Positions 1 to 12,060 of a stretch of DNA of 64,000 bases are shown here, piece after piece. The stretch comes from Noviherbaspirillum sedimenti (GTDB lineage Bacteria > Pseudomonadota > Gammaproteobacteria > Burkholderiales > Burkholderiaceae_D), in the NCBI RefSeq assembly GCF_003590835.1, contig NZ_QYUQ01000002.1:4588001-4652000 (forward strand), written 5' to 3'. Numbering within the stretch: position 1 is the first letter of the stretch; every line of letters starts with the position of its first letter. The notes under the pieces are model-generated. The model did not search any database. It was not told where the DNA came from and saw only the letters and a program-made list of their open reading frames with translations. The translations under genes and the position numbers were made by a program.

Positions 1-1266
1 CAGCATGCGCACCAGTCCTTGCTGAAAGCCGACGGCCAACGCCGCTTGCTCGATGGTCAGGGCGGTTTGCTGGAGGAGGCCAGGGCGGTCGCCGCCGCCT
101 GGAAAGCCTGGCGCGCGCTGGCCCGGCAGCGCGAGGAAATCGAGGGCAATGCCAGAAGCGTGCTGCTCGAGCGCGAGCGCCTGGAGTGGCAGGTGGGCGA
201 GCTGGAAAAGCTGGCGCCGAAAGCCGGCGAATGGGATGAGGTGAACCAGGAATACAGCCGCCTGTCGCATGCCGCTACCCTGATCGATGGCGCCCAGGAA
301 GCGCTGACGGCGATTTCCGAGGCCGAGGACGAGCCGATGCTGGCACGCCTGTCGACGCTGAACCAGCGGCTGGCGAAACTGGCCGATATCGACGAAGCCC
401 TGAAACCGGTGTTGGAAGTGCTGGAGCCGGCCCGCATCCAGTTGCAGGAAGCGGTGTATGCATTGAACGATTATCTCGACCGGCTGGAACTCGACCCGCA
501 ACGGCTGCAGGAAGTCGAGCGTCGCATGGGGGATCTGCATGCGACGGCGCGCAAGTTCCACGTCGAGCCGGAGGCCTTGCAGGCCGAGCTGGAAAGCCTG
601 TCGGCGCAATTGCGGCAGCTGGCCGACGCCAGCGACCTGGACGCGCTGAAGGCGCAGGAAGAAAAGTTGAAGTCGGCTTATCTGGCGGCCGCGCAGAAGC
701 TGTCAAAGGCGCGCGCCAAGGCCGCCAAGGCGCTGGGCGCGGCAGTGACATCGGCGATGCAGGACTTGAGCATGGCGGGCGGCCGCTTCGAGGTGGCGTT
801 GAATCCGGGCGAGCCGGCTGCGCATGGCCTGGAACAGGTTGAATTCCTGGTGGCCGGCCACGCCGGCACCCAGCCGCGGCCGCTGGCCAAGGTCGCTTCC
901 GGCGGCGAACTGGCGCGCATTTCTCTGGCGATCTCGGTGATCACTTCGAGCGCGACGGCAACCCCGACCCTGATTTTCGATGAGGTCGATTCCGGCATCG
1001 GCGGCGGCGTTGCCGAGGTGGTCGGTCGTTTGCTGCGCCGTCTCGGGCAGGACCGGCAAGTCCTGTGCGTCACCCATTTGCCGCAAGTAGCCAGCCAGGC
1101 CAACCAGCATTTTCAGGTCAGCAAGCGCAATGCAGGCGGCAAGACAGTGTCCGGCATCGCGGTGCTGGAGACAACTGCGCGTATCGAGGAAATCGCCCGC
1201 ATGCTGGGCGGCCTGGAAATCACGGCGACGACCCGCAAGCACGCCAGGGAACTGTTGGCGCTCTAG
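1..1266 (+). CDS. recN: DNA repair protein RecN, C-terminal part (5' end outside window)
   Basis: RecN is an SMC-like ABC ATPase that acts early in recombinational repair of double-strand breaks. The frame is open from base 1 and the residues before the first ATG (base 19) still match RecN, so the gene starts upstream and the Walker A half is missing here. About 421 residues are visible: a long glutamate/leucine-rich coiled coil, then the ABC signature ([12 protein letters not shown]), Walker B with the DEVDSGIGG stretch and the switch histidine (VTHLPQVAS). The C-terminal end looks normal. hemH follows after 76 bases in the same direction. Family assignment is firm; only the N-terminus is unseen. 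Confidence 0.97.
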   Translation, partial: QHAHQSLLKADGQRRLLDGQGGLLEEARAVAAAWKAWRALARQREEIEGNARSVLLERERLEWQVGELEKLAPKAGEWDEVNQEYSRLSHAATLIDGAQEALTAISEAEDEPMLARLSTLNQRLAKLADIDEALKPVLEVLEPARIQLQEAVYALNDYLDRLELDPQRLQEVERRMGDLHATARKFHVEPEALQAELESLSAQLRQLADASDLDALKAQEEKLKSAYLAAAQKLSKARAKAAKALGAAVTSAMQDLSMAGGRFEVALNPGEPAAHGLEQVEFLVAGHAGTQPRPLAKVASGGELARISLAISVITSSATATPTLIFDEVDSGIGGGVAEVVGRLLRRLGQDRQVLCVTHLPQVASQANQHFQVSKRNAGGKTVSGIAVLETTARIEEIARMLGGLEITATTRKHARELLAL

Positions 1267-1342
1267 CCGCATGCCGCTCGGCACGGCATCCTGCGCGCCG
1301 TCGTGCACTTCATTTCACCTGATCCTGTCGAATCGAGAACAG

Positions 1343-2449
1343 ATGGCTTTTCGCAAAGAACCCCCCTATACCCATGGCACGGCGGAACAGACCGCGGTCG
1401 TGCTGGTCAACCTTGGCACGCCGGATGCGCCGACCGCGCCTGCGGTGCGACGCTACCTGAAGCAATTCCTGTCCGATCCGCGTGTGGTGGAGATTCCCAG
1501 GGCGCTGTGGGCGCCGATCCTGCATGGCATCATCCTGCCGTTTCGCTCCGCCAGGTCGGCCGCCAAGTATGCGTCGATCTGGGGCGCCGATGGCTCGCCG
1601 CTGAAGGTCCATACTGAAAAGCAGGCCATGCTCCTGCGCGGCTATCTGGGCGAACGCGGCCATCAGGTGCAAGTCGCGCATGCGATGCGCTATGGCGCGC
1701 CCTCCCTGCCGCAGGTCTTGCAACAGTTGCAGGAACAGGGCTGCAGCCGCATCCTGGTGTTGCCAGCCTATCCGCAGTATGCCGGCAGTACCACCGCATC
1801 GGTCTATGATGCGGTATTCGCCCATTACGCCGCCCAGCGCAACGTGCCGGAGCTGCGTCTGGTCAGGCATTATCATGACCATGAAGCCTATATCGAAGCG
1901 TTGAAGCATTCGGTGCTGGCGCACTGGGACGCGCATGGCCGGCCCGACAAGCTGGTCATGAGTTTTCATGGCGTGCCCCGGCGCACGCTGGAACTGGGCG
2001 ACCCTTACCATTGCGAATGCCACAAGACGGCGCGCCTGGTGGCAACGCAACTTGGCCTGACTGACGAGCAATACCTCGTGACCTTCCAGTCGCGCTTTGG
2101 CAAGGCCGAATGGCTGCAGCCTTATACCGCGCCTACCTTGCGACGACTGGCGCAGCAGGGCATCAGGCGCGTCGATGTGATGTGCCCGGGTTTTGTCGCC
2201 GATTGCCTGGAAACCCTGGAGGAAATCGATATGGAAGTCCGGCAGGATTTTCTCGACGCTGGCGGGCGTGAATTTCACTACATTCCTTGCTTGAATGAAA
2301 ATCCGGCCTGGATCCATGCCTTGACTGATATTGCTGAGGAGCATTTGTTGGGATGGCCGACCATGTCCAATGCTGCTGCCCGCGATGCGCAAGCGCGCGA
2401 ATTGGCCATCAGTCGGGAGCAGGCGCGGCGCCTGGGTGCGGTGCAGTAG
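1343..2449 (+). CDS. hemH: Ferrochelatase
   Basis: Ferrochelatase inserts Fe2+ into protoporphyrin IX, the last step of protoheme synthesis, at the inner face of the membrane. The chosen ATG gives 368 residues beginning MAFRKEP, the usual length; the frame stays open further upstream into the end of recN but without homology. Family landmarks are [12 protein letters not shown] near the N-terminus, SFHGVPRRT with the conserved metal-binding histidine, [13 protein letters not shown] and [15 protein letters not shown] near the C-terminus. The ribosome site is weak (GAGAAC). It lies between recN and grpE, and a heat-shock promoter starts just after its stop. Confidence 0.97.
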   Translation: MAFRKEPPYTHGTAEQTAVVLVNLGTPDAPTAPAVRRYLKQFLSDPRVVEIPRALWAPILHGIILPFRSARSAAKYASIWGADGSPLKVHTEKQAMLLRGYLGERGHQVQVAHAMRYGAPSLPQVLQQLQEQGCSRILVLPAYPQYAGSTTASVYDAVFAHYAAQRNVPELRLVRHYHDHEAYIEALKHSVLAHWDAHGRPDKLVMSFHGVPRRTLELGDPYHCECHKTARLVATQLGLTDEQYLVTFQSRFGKAEWLQPYTAPTLRRLAQQGIRRVDVMCPGFVADCLETLEEIDMEVRQDFLDAGGREFHYIPCLNENPAWIHALTDIAEEHLLGWPTMSNAAARDAQARELAISREQARRLGAVQ

Positions 2450-2474
2450 GCGGCGCTGCAATAGGCAGAGGGGG

Positions 2475-2503
2475 CTTGAAAATGCCGAAAATAGTCCCAT
2501 ATG
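2475..2503 (+). promoter_or_regulatory. Sigma-32 heat-shock promoter upstream of grpE
   Basis: A CTTGAAA -35 element at 2475-2481 is followed after 14 bases by CCCATATG at 2496-2503. Both match the sigma-32 consensus (CTTGAAA, N11-16, CCCATNT). The site lies about 45 bases before the grpE start and downstream of the hemH stop, so grpE can be heat-induced independently of recN-hemH. Confidence 0.85.
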
Positions 2504-2546
2504 GCTAAAATTGTTATTTAAGTCATTGATTGTTGGAGGGGTTTCG

Positions 2547-3092
2547 ATGCAAGAACAGGAAAAACAAACTGGGCCGGAAGTCGGCATAGAGGAAGAGACG
2601 ATCGCCGCGGAAACTGGCGCTGGCGTGGCCGAGCAGGATCTGGCGGAAAAACTGGCCGCTGCCGAAGCCAAGGCGGCGGAATTCCAGGATGCCTATTTGC
2701 GGGCCAAGGCCGATGTCGAGAATTTCCGCCGCCGCGCCCAGGAAGACATTGCCAAGGCGCATAAATTCGCCATCGAGGGTTTTGCCGAAGCCCTGGTGCC
2801 GGTCAAGGATAGTCTGGAAATGGCACTGAAAGTCGAAGCGCCTTCGGTCGAATCCCTGCGGGAGGGGGTCGAAATGACCTTGAAACAATTGAATGCCGCG
2901 TTTGACAAGGGCCGTCTGGCCGAGGTTAATCCGCAAGCCGGCGACAAGCTCGACCCCATGAAGCACCAGGCGATTTCGATGGTGCCGGCCGAGCAGGAAG
3001 CCAATACCGTGGTCAGTGTGCTGCAAAAAGGCTATACCATCGCCGACCGCCTGCTGCGCCCGGCCCTGGTGACGGTTGCGCAAGAAAAATAA
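2547..3092 (+). CDS. grpE: GrpE nucleotide exchange factor
   Basis: GrpE releases ADP from DnaK and resets the chaperone cycle. The ATG at 2547 has a strong GGAGGGG ribosome site five bases upstream; the open frame continues further upstream but overlaps hemH and is not GrpE-like. The 181-residue product has an acidic N-terminal tail, a long helix with the [16 protein letters not shown] motif and a C-terminal beta domain with HQAISMV and the ending [13 protein letters not shown]. It is followed by dnaK after 92 bases, with a second heat-shock promoter in between. Confidence 0.97.
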   Translation: MQEQEKQTGPEVGIEEETIAAETGAGVAEQDLAEKLAAAEAKAAEFQDAYLRAKADVENFRRRAQEDIAKAHKFAIEGFAEALVPVKDSLEMALKVEAPSVESLREGVEMTLKQLNAAFDKGRLAEVNPQAGDKLDPMKHQAISMVPAEQEANTVVSVLQKGYTIADRLLRPALVTVAQEK

Positions 3093-3112
3093 GCGTAATT
3101 TTGCGGAAGGCG

Positions 3113-3141
3113 CTTGAAAGTACGGCATTTCTCCACATATT
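3113..3141 (+). promoter_or_regulatory. Sigma-32 heat-shock promoter upstream of dnaK
   Basis: CTTGAAA at 3113-3119 is an exact sigma-32 -35 element. After 13 bases CCACATATT at 3133-3141 matches the -10 consensus CCCCATNTA except at two positions. It sits about 45 bases before the dnaK ATG. With the similar site before grpE this gives two heat-shock inputs to the chaperone genes. No CIRCE element is visible. Confidence 0.8.
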
Positions 3142-3184
3142 GACGACATCAGAATCTGTTATCCAGCTATAAAAGGACAAAATC

Positions 3185-5128
<1,944 letters not shown>

Positions 5129-5139
5129 GCCGCAACTGG

Positions 5140-5219
5140 CCGCGCGGCGGGAAGAAATTCCCGGCGCGCGGCGGCGCGCCGAGTCGATGTGGCCGTTACG
5201 GCCCCCGGCTCGGCGTTTT
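5140..5219 (+). terminator. Tandem hairpins between dnaK and dnaJ
   Basis: Two stem-loops fill the dnaK-dnaJ gap. The first pairs 5140-5151 with 5160-5171 (12 bp, one mismatch) around an eight-base loop. The second pairs CGCCGAG at 5177-5183 with CTCGGCG at 5209-5215, encloses a small GGCCG/CGGCC hairpin (5191-5195 with 5199-5203) and ends in TTTT at 5216-5219. The short T run suggests partial termination or an mRNA-stabilising element, lowering dnaJ relative to dnaK. Confidence 0.6.
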
Positions 5220-5302
5220 CCGTTCAGGCAGAGCCCATTTCAGGAAGCCTGCCAGCCGGCAGTTTCACGAAATTGGTTTTGAAATAATAAGGTGCCGACA
5301 AA

Positions 5303-6436
5303 ATGGCAAAGCGAGATTTTTACGAAGTTTTGGGAGTGGGCAAGAACGCTTCGGATGAGGAAATCAAGAAAGCGTATCGCAAGCTCGCAATGAAACACCA
5401 TCCGGACCGCAATCCGGACAGCAAGGGGGCCGAAGAGAAATTCAAGGAGGCCAAGGAAGCCTACGAGATGCTGTCGGATCCGCAAAAGCGGGATGCCTAT
5501 GACCGCTACGGCCATGCGGGGGTCGACCCCAACATGGGCGCCGGCGGTGGCGGTGCTGGCGCCGGCGGCTTCGCCGATGCTTTTGGCGACATTTTCGGTG
5601 ACATCTTCGGCAATGCCCGCGGCGGTCGCGGCGGCGCTGGCGGCCCGCAAGTCTATCGTGGCGCCGACCTGCGCTACAACCTCGACATCAGCCTGGAACA
5701 GGCCGCGCACGGCTTCGATACCACCATCCGCGTGCCGTCGTGGGATGGCTGTGATGTCTGCCATGGTAGCGGCGCCAAGCCGGGCACCCACCCGGCCACC
5801 TGCCCGACTTGCGGCGGTCATGGCCAGGTGCGCATGCAGCAGGGTTTCTTCAGCATCCAGCAAACCTGCCCGAAATGCCACGGTACCGGCAAGATCATCC
5901 CCGAGCCTTGCACCGCCTGCGCGGGTGCCGGGCGCATCAAGCGCAACAAGACGCTGGAAGTGAAGATCCCTGCCGGTATCGATGATGGCATGCGCATCCG
6001 CTCAAGCGGCAATGGCGAGCCGGGCATGAATGGCGGCCCGCCGGGCGACCTGTATGTCGAAATTCATATCAAGCAGCACGCGGTATTCCAGCGCGACGGC
6101 GATGACCTGCACTGCGAGATACCGATCTCCTTCGCCAAGGCGGCGCTGGGCGGCGAGGTCGAAGTACCGACCCTGAGCGGCAAGGCATCCTTCTCGCTGC
6201 CGGAAGGAACGCAAACCGGCAAGACTTTCCGCCTGCGCGGCAAGGGTATCAAGGGGGTGCGTTCGGGTTATCCGGGCGACCTGTTCTGCCATGTGGTGGT
6301 GGAGACGCCGGTCAAGCTGACCGACAAGCAAAAGGACCTGTTGCGCGAACTGGAGCGGCTGACGACTGAAGGCGGTGCGAAGCACAACCCGCAATCGAAA
6401 TCCTGGATGGACAAGGTCAAGGGCTTTTTCGAATAA
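5303..6436 (+). CDS. dnaJ: Chaperone protein DnaJ (Hsp40)
   Basis: Co-chaperone that delivers substrates to DnaK and stimulates its ATPase. The 377-residue product has the J domain with the HPD tripeptide at residues 33-35, a glycine/phenylalanine-rich linker, four CxxCxGxG zinc motifs ([32 protein letters not shown]) and a C-terminal substrate-binding domain, so it is a complete class I DnaJ. TAAGGTG lies eight bases before the ATG. It probably depends on readthrough from the dnaK transcript; a strong terminator follows. Confidence 0.98.
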   Translation: MAKRDFYEVLGVGKNASDEEIKKAYRKLAMKHHPDRNPDSKGAEEKFKEAKEAYEMLSDPQKRDAYDRYGHAGVDPNMGAGGGGAGAGGFADAFGDIFGDIFGNARGGRGGAGGPQVYRGADLRYNLDISLEQAAHGFDTTIRVPSWDGCDVCHGSGAKPGTHPATCPTCGGHGQVRMQQGFFSIQQTCPKCHGTGKIIPEPCTACAGAGRIKRNKTLEVKIPAGIDDGMRIRSSGNGEPGMNGGPPGDLYVEIHIKQHAVFQRDGDDLHCEIPISFAKAALGGEVEVPTLSGKASFSLPEGTQTGKTFRLRGKGIKGVRSGYPGDLFCHVVVETPVKLTDKQKDLLRELERLTTEGGAKHNPQSKSWMDKVKGFFE

Positions 6437-6459
6437 GGCGAAAAATCCCGCGTACCACC

Positions 6460-6487
6460 AAAACGCCGGCCTGAGTGCCGGCGTTTT
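6460..6487. terminator. Bidirectional terminator after dnaJ
   Basis: AAAACGCCGGC at 6460-6470 pairs perfectly with GCCGGCGTTTT at 6477-6487 around a six-base loop. The A and T flanks allow termination in both directions, which suits the convergent dnaJ and GGDEF/EAL genes. Confidence 0.9.
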
Positions 6488-6492
6488 GTATT

Positions 6493-9357
6493 TTAAAACC
6501 CGGCCATGATCTGGTCTTCCGGTGGCAGCGTGTTTTCGGGCGGGCCTGGTTGCGCAAGACTTTCCCGCGGCAGGAATTCCGGTATCGGCAATTGCGCCAG
6601 CGGCTGCGGCCGGCCAAACAGGTAGCCTTGCGCGTAATCGACGCCGATGCCGCGCAACGCCTCCAGGGTTTCCTGGTTTTCCACCCACTCGGCGATGGTC
6701 TTGATGCCCATGACGTGGCCGATGTTGTTGATGGCTTCGACCATCGCCGCATCGATGCGGTCATGCGCCATGTCGCGCACGAAAGTGCCGTCGATCTTCA
6801 GATAATCGACCGGCAGGCTTTTCAGGTAGCCAAAGGAAGACAGGCCGCTGCCGAAATCGTCCAGCGAGAAGCGGCAGCCCATGCTCTTGAGTTCGACCAT
6901 CAGGGCATTGGCTTGTTCAAGGTTGGCGATCGCCGCAGTCTCGGTGACCTCGAAACAGATATTGCGCGGATCTATGCCATAGTCGGCGAATTGCATTTTC
7001 AGGAATGCGAGCAGCAAGGGATCGCTCAGCGAGTCGCCCGACAGGTTGATCGAAATCATTGGCGCTGGCGTCGCACCCTGGCCGCGCTGGCGGCATTCCT
7101 CGAACGCCATGCAGACGACCCGGCGGTCGAGCGCGCGCATCAGGTTGTAGCGCTCGGCGGCGGGGATGAAGCTCATTGGCGGCACCACGTTGCCGTCCTG
7201 GTCGAGCATGCGCAGCAAGGCTTCATAGTGCGCGCCGCCTGCATCGTCTTCCTGTATCGGCACGATGCGCTGGTAGTGCAGGCGGAAGCGGTTTTCCTCG
7301 AGGGCGCTGTTGATGCGGGCAACCCACAGCATTTCGCCGCGGCGCTGGTTCAGTTCGCGCGTGTTCGGGCTCGCCTGCACCTGGTTGCGGCCCTTGTCCT
7401 TGGCCGCATAGCAGGCGGCATCGGCCACGCCCATGATGTCGGCATTGCCTTCGCGCCGGCCGGCGATTGCCACCACGCCAATCGACACGCCGATGGCGAA
7501 GGACTTGTCTTGCCAGAGGAAACGAAACTCCGCCACCGTCAGACGCAGGGTCTCGGCAACTTCCATCGCCCGGTCCAGCGGACAGTCGGCCAGCAATACG
7601 CCAAATTCGTCGCCGCCCAGGCGCGCCAGCGTATCCGCGCCACGAATGCGGCCATTGAGCAGCGCGCCCAGCTGACGCAGCAACTCGTCGCCGGCGTTGT
7701 GGCCGCTGGTGTCGTTGACGACCTTGAACTGGTCCAGGTCCATGTAGAGCAGGGCGTGCTGGCGGCCGAACTCGTCGGCGCTGCCGATCAGGGACTCCAG
7801 CCGGCGTTCGAATTCGCGGCGGTTGACCAGCGCGGTCAGGGCGTCATGGCTGGCTTGCCAGGAGAGCTGCCGCGCCAAGTTGCGCGAAGCGCTGACGTCG
7901 CGAAACACCAGCACCGCACCGATACTCTGGCCCTCGTGGCTGCAAATCGGCGCCGCCGAGTGCTCGATCGGAAAACGCACACCATGGCGCGACACCAGCA
8001 CGGCATCGCCGCGCACTTCCGCCTGCAGGTGTTGTTGCAACACCAGGTCAACCGGGTTATCGATTGGCTCGCCGCTGACCTCGTCGATGCCCTGGAAAAT
8101 TTTGCTCAAGGCATGGCCAAAGGCTTCATCCAAACGCCAGCCGAGCAGCTTTTCCGCGACTGGGTTCAGGTAATCGACGTTGCCGGACGTATCGGTGGTG
8201 ACCACCGCATCGGCGATCGAGGCCAGGGTCACTTGGGCACGCTCCTTTTCTTTGGCTAACGCCGCTTCGGCGCGCTTTTGCCGGGTGATGTTGCGTGAGA
8301 TACCGATTTCGCCGATATGGCGGCTATCTTCGTCGTACAAGGGGGATACGCTGGTCAGTACATCGAGCACCAGGCCATTCCGGGCGATGCGCTGCGCTTC
8401 GAAGCTGCTCGGCTGCGCGGCTCTGGTGCGCGCCAGGGTTTCCTCGAATTCGCCGGTCGCCCCCGGCAGGTGCAGCACGCTGGATGGCTGGCCAGTCACT
8501 TCCTCTGCCGTGTAGCCATACAGGGCCGCCGCTGCCGGGTTCCAGCTGGTAATGTTGCCTTGCAAATCCGTGGTGATGATCGGCACATTCGATTGTTCGA
8601 CGATCACCGCCAGCAAACGGTTGCGCGCGCCACTGGCGCGCAGCGAGCCGAACAGGTGCTCGATATTGGCAGCCATGTTGTTGAATGCGTGTATGCATGC
8701 CTGCATTTCCGGCGGGCCGCTGGGCGTGATGCGTAGCGCGTGGTCGCCCTGGCCGAATTGTTGCGCGGCTTTCTTCAGTGCGTACAGCGGCCGCAGTCCG
8801 TTCGAGACCAGCGCGCCGAGCAGGGTAAACAGGGTGGCAATGCTTAGAAGCAGGTTCCCCAGTTTGCTGAGCATTTGCTGCCAGATCTGGTTGACGGCCG
8901 TCGTGGCGGCCATTACGACCTGGATGCGGCCATAGGTCTCGCCGCCGACACTGATTTCCTTGGCTCGCGCAAAGCCAGGAAAGTCCAGCCAGCGCGCAAA
9001 CCAGCTGGGGGCCGCCAGCCTTGTATCGTCGGTGGCGACGGCCGCATTGTGCAGGCGGTGGCCGCCGCTATCGACCCAGACGATGCTCTGTATCGCTGGT
9101 TGCCGCACGCGCTGATCCAGCAATTGCTGGATCAGCGCATAATCGCCAGTCAGCGCCGGTTCGGCCAGCGCCGGCGCCAGGAAATCCAGTTCATATTGCA
9201 AGCCCTGTTCCAGGTTGCTGCGCTGGAAATCGATTGCATTGTGCAGATCAAGTGAAAAATAGGCGCTGCCGACGATGGCAAGCAAGGCCCCGGACGCCAG
9301 CTTGATGCGGACGGACAGGCTGAGATTGCGCCAGGGGCGAACGCGGGTCATGGTCAT
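6493..9357 (-). CDS. Membrane HAMP-PAS-PAS-GGDEF-EAL c-di-GMP signalling protein
   Basis: Bifunctional cyclic-di-GMP enzyme, 954 residues. A transmembrane helix (about 17-35), a periplasmic segment (about 36-165), a second helix (about 168-190), a HAMP-like region, two PAS domains (about 245-360 and 375-490), GGDEF (motif 581-585) and EAL (motif 712-714). The GGDEF motif is intact and is preceded by an RxxD inhibitory site (RGAD) five residues upstream. The EAL domain keeps EALLR, INLSG, FEVTET, DDFGSG and KIDG, so both activities look possible. Its ATG overlaps the stop of the upstream binding-protein gene by four bases, suggesting the periplasmic part receives a signal from that protein. 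A paralogue lies at 51962-54310. Confidence 0.95.
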   Translation of the reverse strand: MTMTRVRPWRNLSLSVRIKLASGALLAIVGSAYFSLDLHNAIDFQRSNLEQGLQYELDFLAPALAEPALTGDYALIQQLLDQRVRQPAIQSIVWVDSGGHRLHNAAVATDDTRLAAPSWFARWLDFPGFARAKEISVGGETYGRIQVVMAATTAVNQIWQQMLSKLGNLLLSIATLFTLLGALVSNGLRPLYALKKAAQQFGQGDHALRITPSGPPEMQACIHAFNNMAANIEHLFGSLRASGARNRLLAVIVEQSNVPIITTDLQGNITSWNPAAAALYGYTAEEVTGQPSSVLHLPGATGEFEETLARTRAAQPSSFEAQRIARNGLVLDVLTSVSPLYDEDSRHIGEIGISRNITRQKRAEAALAKEKERAQVTLASIADAVVTTDTSGNVDYLNPVAEKLLGWRLDEAFGHALSKIFQGIDEVSGEPIDNPVDLVLQQHLQAEVRGDAVLVSRHGVRFPIEHSAAPICSHEGQSIGAVLVFRDVSASRNLARQLSWQASHDALTALVNRREFERRLESLIGSADEFGRQHALLYMDLDQFKVVNDTSGHNAGDELLRQLGALLNGRIRGADTLARLGGDEFGVLLADCPLDRAMEVAETLRLTVAEFRFLWQDKSFAIGVSIGVVAIAGRREGNADIMGVADAACYAAKDKGRNQVQASPNTRELNQRRGEMLWVARINSALEENRFRLHYQRIVPIQEDDAGGAHYEALLRMLDQDGNVVPPMSFIPAAERYNLMRALDRRVVCMAFEECRQRGQGATPAPMISINLSGDSLSDPLLLAFLKMQFADYGIDPRNICFEVTETAAIANLEQANALMVELKSMGCRFSLDDFGSGLSSFGYLKSLPVDYLKIDGTFVRDMAHDRIDAAMVEAINNIGHVMGIKTIAEWVENQETLEALRGIGVDYAQGYLFGRPQPLAQLPIPEFLPRESLAQPGPPENTLPPEDQIMAGF

Positions 9358-10217
9358 GGCTTGTCCTGCGGCGCCAGCCGCTGCTGGTAAAAGCGGCGCA
9401 TTTGATTATATTCACTGTCGCTGGCGGCAGCAAAACCGTAGGGGGGCGGGCGTCCGAACAGTGGCGCGCTGGCAGCCAGAATTTCCCGACCTTGCGGATC
9501 GTCGGCCATCTTCAGCAGCGCAGCACGCACTGCGTTTACTTTTTCCGGCGGTACTGCCGGATGCGCGGCAATCGGAATGTCGGGATATTCTTCGGAACTC
9601 CATAACACGCGATAAGCAAGATTCCTGCGCAACGCATACTCCTTGGCGATCTCGGAGCTGACCGCCGCCGCCTGTGCCCGTCCTGACAGCACCTGTCCCA
9701 GGACGCTTTCCATGGTCCCGGCAAATTGCGGACGCACCGCGATGGCAGCGCGTTGCAGTGCATCCATCGGTACCTGGTAGCCGGCAAAGGCAACTTGCGA
9801 GGTGAAGACGACGTCACGGCCGTGTAATGCGTCCAGCGAATGGATCGGTGAATTTGCCGGGACGATGATCTGGCTGCGCATCGTCCCGGTCAGGGGGCGC
9901 ACCATCACGCGATAGCCGACAGTGTCATTGTCCGGCGCGAATTGATAGTTGGAATAGATGAAATCGAGTTCGCCACGGCGGATCATCGCCGCATGTTCCG
10001 GCCCGGATTTGGCAAGCTTGATCCTGAGCGGTACGCCGCTGCGCTGGCTGACATAGCGCAGGATCGGGTTCCAGTGCTGTGCGGTCAAGACTGCGCTGCG
10101 CGACCGGATCACGCCAAACGTCAAGGCTGCCTCGGCAGGCGTTGCCAGCGCTGGCGCAGCAACCGGCAAGATCAGGCAGGCAGTAAGGATAAATGCCAGT
10201 GAACATGGCAACTTCAA
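9354..10217 (-). CDS. PhnD-like periplasmic substrate-binding protein
   Basis: 287-residue secreted protein of the phosphate/phosphonate-binding (PhnD/PBP2) type, with an N-terminal signal peptide ending around ALATPAEA, then LTFGVIRSRSAVLTAQHWNP and GELDFIYSNYQFA, typical of this fold. The start is TTG at 10217, supported by AAGGAAG five bases upstream. No ABC permease or ATPase is nearby; the gene is coupled by an ATGA overlap to the GGDEF/EAL gene. It therefore more likely acts as a ligand sensor for that enzyme than as a transporter component. Ligand unknown. Confidence 0.87.
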   Translation of the reverse strand: MKLPCSLAFILTACLILPVAAPALATPAEAALTFGVIRSRSAVLTAQHWNPILRYVSQRSGVPLRIKLAKSGPEHAAMIRRGELDFIYSNYQFAPDNDTVGYRVMVRPLTGTMRSQIIVPANSPIHSLDALHGRDVVFTSQVAFAGYQVPMDALQRAAIAVRPQFAGTMESVLGQVLSGRAQAAAVSSEIAKEYALRRNLAYRVLWSSEEYPDIPIAAHPAVPPEKVNAVRAALLKMADDPQGREILAASAPLFGRPPPYGFAAASDSEYNQMRRFYQQRLAPQDKP

Positions 10218-10345
10218 TCGTGCTTCCTTTGCAGGTGGGCGCCATGCGAGAATGTTGAACGATTTGCTAATGTAACATTTATCTTTTTCGATTTGGTAAC
10301 ATTGGTGTGGTTTTTTTATTCATGTAATCCCGTATTGGAATGCCG

Positions 10346-11020
<675 letters not shown>

Positions 11021-11027
11021 ACCGGCA

Positions 11028-11858
11028 TCAGAAACAATGTTCGGGCGCCGGGAAGGATTTGTCCCTGACCGCGCCGACATAGGCGCGGAAAGCGGCATCG
11101 ATGCTGGTCTGACCCTGCATGAAATTGCGCACGAAGCGCGCCTTTTTGCCGGGGAAGACATCCAGCATGTCATGCATGACCAGCACCTGGCCCGAGCAAT
11201 CCGGACCGGCGCCGATGCCGATGGTGGGGATCGTCAGCAGGTCGGTGACTTCCTTGCCCAGTAACGAGGGGATGGCTTCCAGCACGATGAGCGACGCGCC
11301 AGCGGCCTGCAAGGCGAGGGCGTCGGCTTTCAGTTTTTCCGCACCGGCAGCAGTCTTGCCCTGTACCTTGTTGCCGCCCAGGACATGCACCGATTGCGGT
11401 GTCAGGCCGATGTGGGCACATACAGGGATGCTGCGCTCCGTCAGAAATTGTACTGTGTCTGCCAGCCAGACACCGCCTTCGAGTTTCACCATGTGTGCGC
11501 CAGCCTGCATCAGCCTGGCGGCATTGTCGAAGGCCGTTTCCTTGGTCGCGTAGGTGGCAAAGGGCAGGTCCGCTGCCACCAGCGCGGTTTTGTTGCCGCG
11601 TGCCACGCAGGCGGTATGGTAAGCCATGTCGGCAATCGTCACCGGCAGGGTCGAGGATTGGCCCTGGCAGACATTGCCGAGCGAATCGCCGATCAGCAGC
11701 ACATCCACGCCGCAGTGATCCATCAGTGTCGCAAAGCTGGCATCGTAGCAGGTCAGCATGGCGATTTTCTCGCCAGCGGCGCGCATGGCTTGCAGCGCCG
11801 GTATGGTGACTGTTTTCCTGCGTGCTTCGGTCTGGTTGTCTTGGGCGTATCCGGCCAT
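11028..11858 (-). CDS. panB: 3-methyl-2-oxobutanoate hydroxymethyltransferase
   Basis: First committed step of pantothenate synthesis: transfers a hydroxymethyl group from methylene-THF to 2-oxoisovalerate. 276 residues with the PanB landmarks [49 protein letters not shown] and the C-terminal [23 protein letters not shown] lies six bases before the ATG. It is the last gene of the minus-strand run from hda, separated from folK by a DUF486 gene remnant. It converges with carbonic anhydrase seven bases from its stop. Confidence 0.97.
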   Translation of the reverse strand: MAGYAQDNQTEARRKTVTIPALQAMRAAGEKIAMLTCYDASFATLMDHCGVDVLLIGDSLGNVCQGQSSTLPVTIADMAYHTACVARGNKTALVAADLPFATYATKETAFDNAARLMQAGAHMVKLEGGVWLADTVQFLTERSIPVCAHIGLTPQSVHVLGGNKVQGKTAAGAEKLKADALALQAAGASLIVLEAIPSLLGKEVTDLLTIPTIGIGAGPDCSGQVLVMHDMLDVFPGKKARFVRNFMQGQTSIDAAFRAYVGAVRDKSFPAPEHCF

Positions 11859-11946
11859 GTCGGTTCCTCTGAATTGAAAGATTGCTGTCTGCGGCGTCGT
11901 AATGATAAAAGAAACTGCGCCAAGTTTCAGGCAAGGCGCATACGGG

Positions 11947-12060
11947 TCATGCGCGGAAGATGAAATACACTGCGCCGATCAGGCACAGGCCCGCCCAGAC
12001 ATAGTCGAGTTTGAACGGCTGGTCCATGTACAGCATGGCAAACGGCGCGAACACGGTCAA
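11947..12060 (-). pseudogene. C-terminal remnant of a DUF486 (DMT-family) membrane protein gene
   Basis: Directly after the folK stop, and in the same frame, 37 codons followed by TGA encode residues such as VFAPFAMLYM and [19 protein letters not shown]. These match the C-terminal third of DUF486 small membrane proteins, which are normally about 110-115 residues. No start codon or N-terminal two thirds are present; folK sequence occupies that place. The best reading is a deletion or rearrangement scar. I recognise the family from memory; a database search would settle it. Confidence 0.75.

Noticed and set aside
6475..8259. 594-codon open frame antisense to the membrane GGDEF/EAL gene
   Set aside because: Shadow frame; begins in the terminator hairpin.
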